64,000 nt of DNA from Megachile rotundata. Taxonomy: Eukaryota > Arthropoda > Insecta > Hymenoptera > Megachilidae. The notes under the pieces were generated by a model. The model did not search any database, was not told where the DNA came from, and saw nothing but the letters and a program-made list of their open reading frames with translations. Below are positions 62,001 to 64,000 of the stretch, one piece after another. Where the stretch lies: contig NW_027474166.1 in NCBI RefSeq assembly GCF_050947335.1, positions 1-64,000 on the forward strand, in the 5' to 3' direction. A program made the position numbers and the translations under genes. Every line of letters begins with the position of its first letter. The stretch's first letter is position 1.

Positions 62001-64000
62001 ATAATATGAGTTAGACTCATAATAATAAGAGCAATAAGTATAGTATTTGTCGTTCTATCGATCATATAAGCATAATATGGCTAATAATATGAGTTAGATT
62101 CATAATAATAAGAGTAATAAGTATATTAATTGTCGTTCTATCGATCATATAAGCATAATATGGCCAATAATATGAGTTAGAGTGATAATACTAAGAGTAG
62201 TGAGTATAGTAATTCTCGTTCTATCGATCATATAAGCATAATATGGCTAATAATATGAGTTAGATTGATAATAATAAGAGTAATAACTATAGTAATTGTC
62301 GTTCTATCGATCATATAAGCTTAATATGGCTAATAATATGAGTTAGATTGATAATAATAACAGTAATAAGTATAGTAATTGTCGTTCTATCGAGAATATA
62401 AGCATAATATGGCTAATAATATGAGTTAGATTGATAATACTAAGAGTAGTGAGTATAGTAATTCTTGTTCTATCGATCATATAAGCATAATATCGCTAAT
62501 AATATGAGTTAGATTGATAATAATAAGAGTAATGAGTATAGTAATTGTAGTTCTATCGATCATTTAAGCATAATATGGCTAATAATATGAGTTAGATTGA
62601 TAATAATAAGAGTAATGAGTATAGTAATTGTCGTTCTATCGATCATTTAAGCATAATATGGCTAATAATATGAGTTAGATTGATAATAATAACAGTAATA
62701 AGTATAGTAATTGTCGATCTGTCGATAATATAAGCATAATATGGCTAATAATATGAGTTAGATTCATAATAATAAGAGTAAAAAGTATAGTAATTGTCGT
62801 TCGATCGATCATATCTGCATAATATGGTTAATAATATGAGTTAGATTGATAATAATAAGAGTAATGAGGATAGTAATTGTCGTACTATCGATCATATAAG
62901 CATAATATGGCTAATAATGTGAGTTAGATTGATAATAGTGAGTGCAATAAATATAGTAATTGTCGTTCTATCGCTCATATAAGCACAATATGGCTAATAA
63001 TATGAGTTAGATTGATAATAATAAGAGTAATAAGTATAGTAATTGTCGTTCTATCGATCATATAAGCATAATATGGCTAATAATATGAGTTAGATTGATA
63101 ATAATAAGAGTAATAAGTATAGTAATTGTCGTTATATCGATCATATAACCATAATATGGCTAATAGCATGAGTTAGATTGATAATAATAAGAGTAATGAG
63201 TATAGTAATTGCAGCTCTATCGATCATATCTGCTTAATATGGTTAATAATATGAGTTAGAATGATAATAATAAGAGTAATAAGTATAGTAATTGTCGTTC
63301 TATCGATCATATCTGCATAATATGGTTAATAATATGAGTTAGATTGATAATAGTGAGTGTAATAAGTATAGTGAATGTCGTTCTATCGATCATATCAGCA
63401 TAATACGGGTAATAATATGAGTTGGATTGATAATAATAAGAGTAATGAGTATAGTAATTGTAGGTCTATCGATCATATAAGCATAATATGGCTAATAATA
63501 CGAGTTAGATTGATAATAATAAGAGTAATAAGTATAGTAATTGTCGTTCTATCGATCATATCTGCATAATATGGTTAATAATATGAGTTAGATTGATAAT
63601 AGTGAGTGTAATAAATATAGTAATTGTCGTTCTATCGCTCATATTAGCACAATATGGCTAATAACATGAGTTAGATTGATAATAATAAGAGTAATAACTA
63701 TAGTAATTGTCGTTCTATCGATCATTTAAGCATAATATGGCTAATAATATGAGTTAGATTGATAATAATAACAGTAATAAGTATAGTAATTGTCGTTCTA
63801 TCGATAATATAAGCATAATATGGCTAATAATATGAGTTAGATTGATAATACTAAGAGCAGTGAGTATAGTAATTCTCGTTCTATCGATCATATAAGCATA
63901 ATATGGCTAATAATATGAGTTAGATTGATAATACTAAGAGTAGTGAGTATAGTTATTCTCATTCTATCGATCATATAAGCATAATATGGCTAATAATATG
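59087..64000 (+). repeat. Mosaic satellite segment, right end
   Basis: No gene. It is built from blocks found elsewhere in the window at whole-monomer offsets once the 7045-bp insertion is removed. 59.09-60.47 kb matches 19.76-21.14 kb (389 monomers). 60.5-61.3 kb matches about 28.8-29.6 kb (297 monomers; tctcga of the catagaagc type at 60811 and 29115). 62.1-63.47 kb matches 32.6-33.9 kb (271 monomers). 63.5-64.0 kb matches 34.8-35.5 kb (258 monomers). Around 61.3-61.7 kb variants are more frequent, for example agcatcagatggc and agcaatatatggc. Confidence 0.7.

Larger units (their letters stand above)
57091..64000 (+). repeat. 83-bp satellite array, right arm (83 monomers plus a remainder)
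   Basis: The same satellite continues after the retrotransposon. Its first base pairs repeat the 5-bp target duplication. The monomer grid restarts at 57095, the duplicated equivalent of 50050. Monomer starts at 57676 and 58838 fit the left-arm register once 7045 bp are subtracted. The arm holds 83 whole monomers to 63983 and a 17-bp start of the next one, so the array runs past the window edge. No gene is visible. An open frame at 63375-63569 is only a chance gap between stops in satellite DNA. Confidence 0.97.

Noticed and set aside
63375..63569. 64-residue open frame in the right satellite arm
   Set aside because: It spans satellite monomers without interruption, has low-complexity composition and exists only because variants removed stops in one frame.

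Overview
The window is a long, AT-rich satellite DNA array interrupted once by a complete, apparently young LTR retrotransposon of the Bel/Pao group. I see no host protein-coding gene, tRNA, rRNA or CRISPR array. Bel/Pao elements are known only from animals. The priming site complements an animal tRNA-Tyr 3' end as I remember it, so the source is probably an arthropod, most likely an insect; the sequence alone does not settle the taxon.

Layout: (1) Bases 1-50050 are 603 head-to-tail monomers of an 83-bp satellite, all in one orientation, about 24% G+C in a typical monomer. The 83-bp register holds from base 1 to the insertion; the only length changes I noticed are a neighbouring -1/+1 pair at about 34.0 kb. 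(2) Bases 50051-57090 are the retrotransposon, lying on the minus strand. It has two 485-bp LTRs that look identical, a 5' leader with primer-binding site, one uninterrupted 1739-residue gag-pol reading frame and a purine-rich tract. A 5-bp target duplication (cataa) flanks it. (3) Bases 57095-64000 are the same satellite, resuming in exactly the register expected if the 7040-bp element plus 5 bp are removed (83 whole monomers and a 17-bp remainder).

The array has strong higher-order structure. Diverged monomer types recur in fixed order. The clearest unit is a 14-monomer, 1162-bp repeat at about 15.0-19.8 kb, again at 21.3-22.7 kb and at 43.5-59.1 kb. On top of this lie larger duplications of whole-monomer length: 11 (913 bp), 23 (1909), 30 (2490), 36 (2988), 42 (3486) and 60 (4980) monomers. 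Each can be followed through rare shared variants. This is the pattern expected from repeated unequal exchange or amplification in a satellite, and it suggests centromeric or pericentromeric heterochromatin, although nothing here proves that location.

The retrotransposon landed inside one copy of a 4980-bp-offset duplicated block. The sister copy at about 45.07 kb keeps the empty site, so the insertion probably postdates that duplication. The polyprotein carries gag-like, zinc-knuckle, aspartic protease, reverse transcriptase, RNase H and integrase regions with their catalytic residues, and no envelope gene. I found no sign of a new multi-gene system; the unusual content is the layered satellite architecture and the very young insertion within it.
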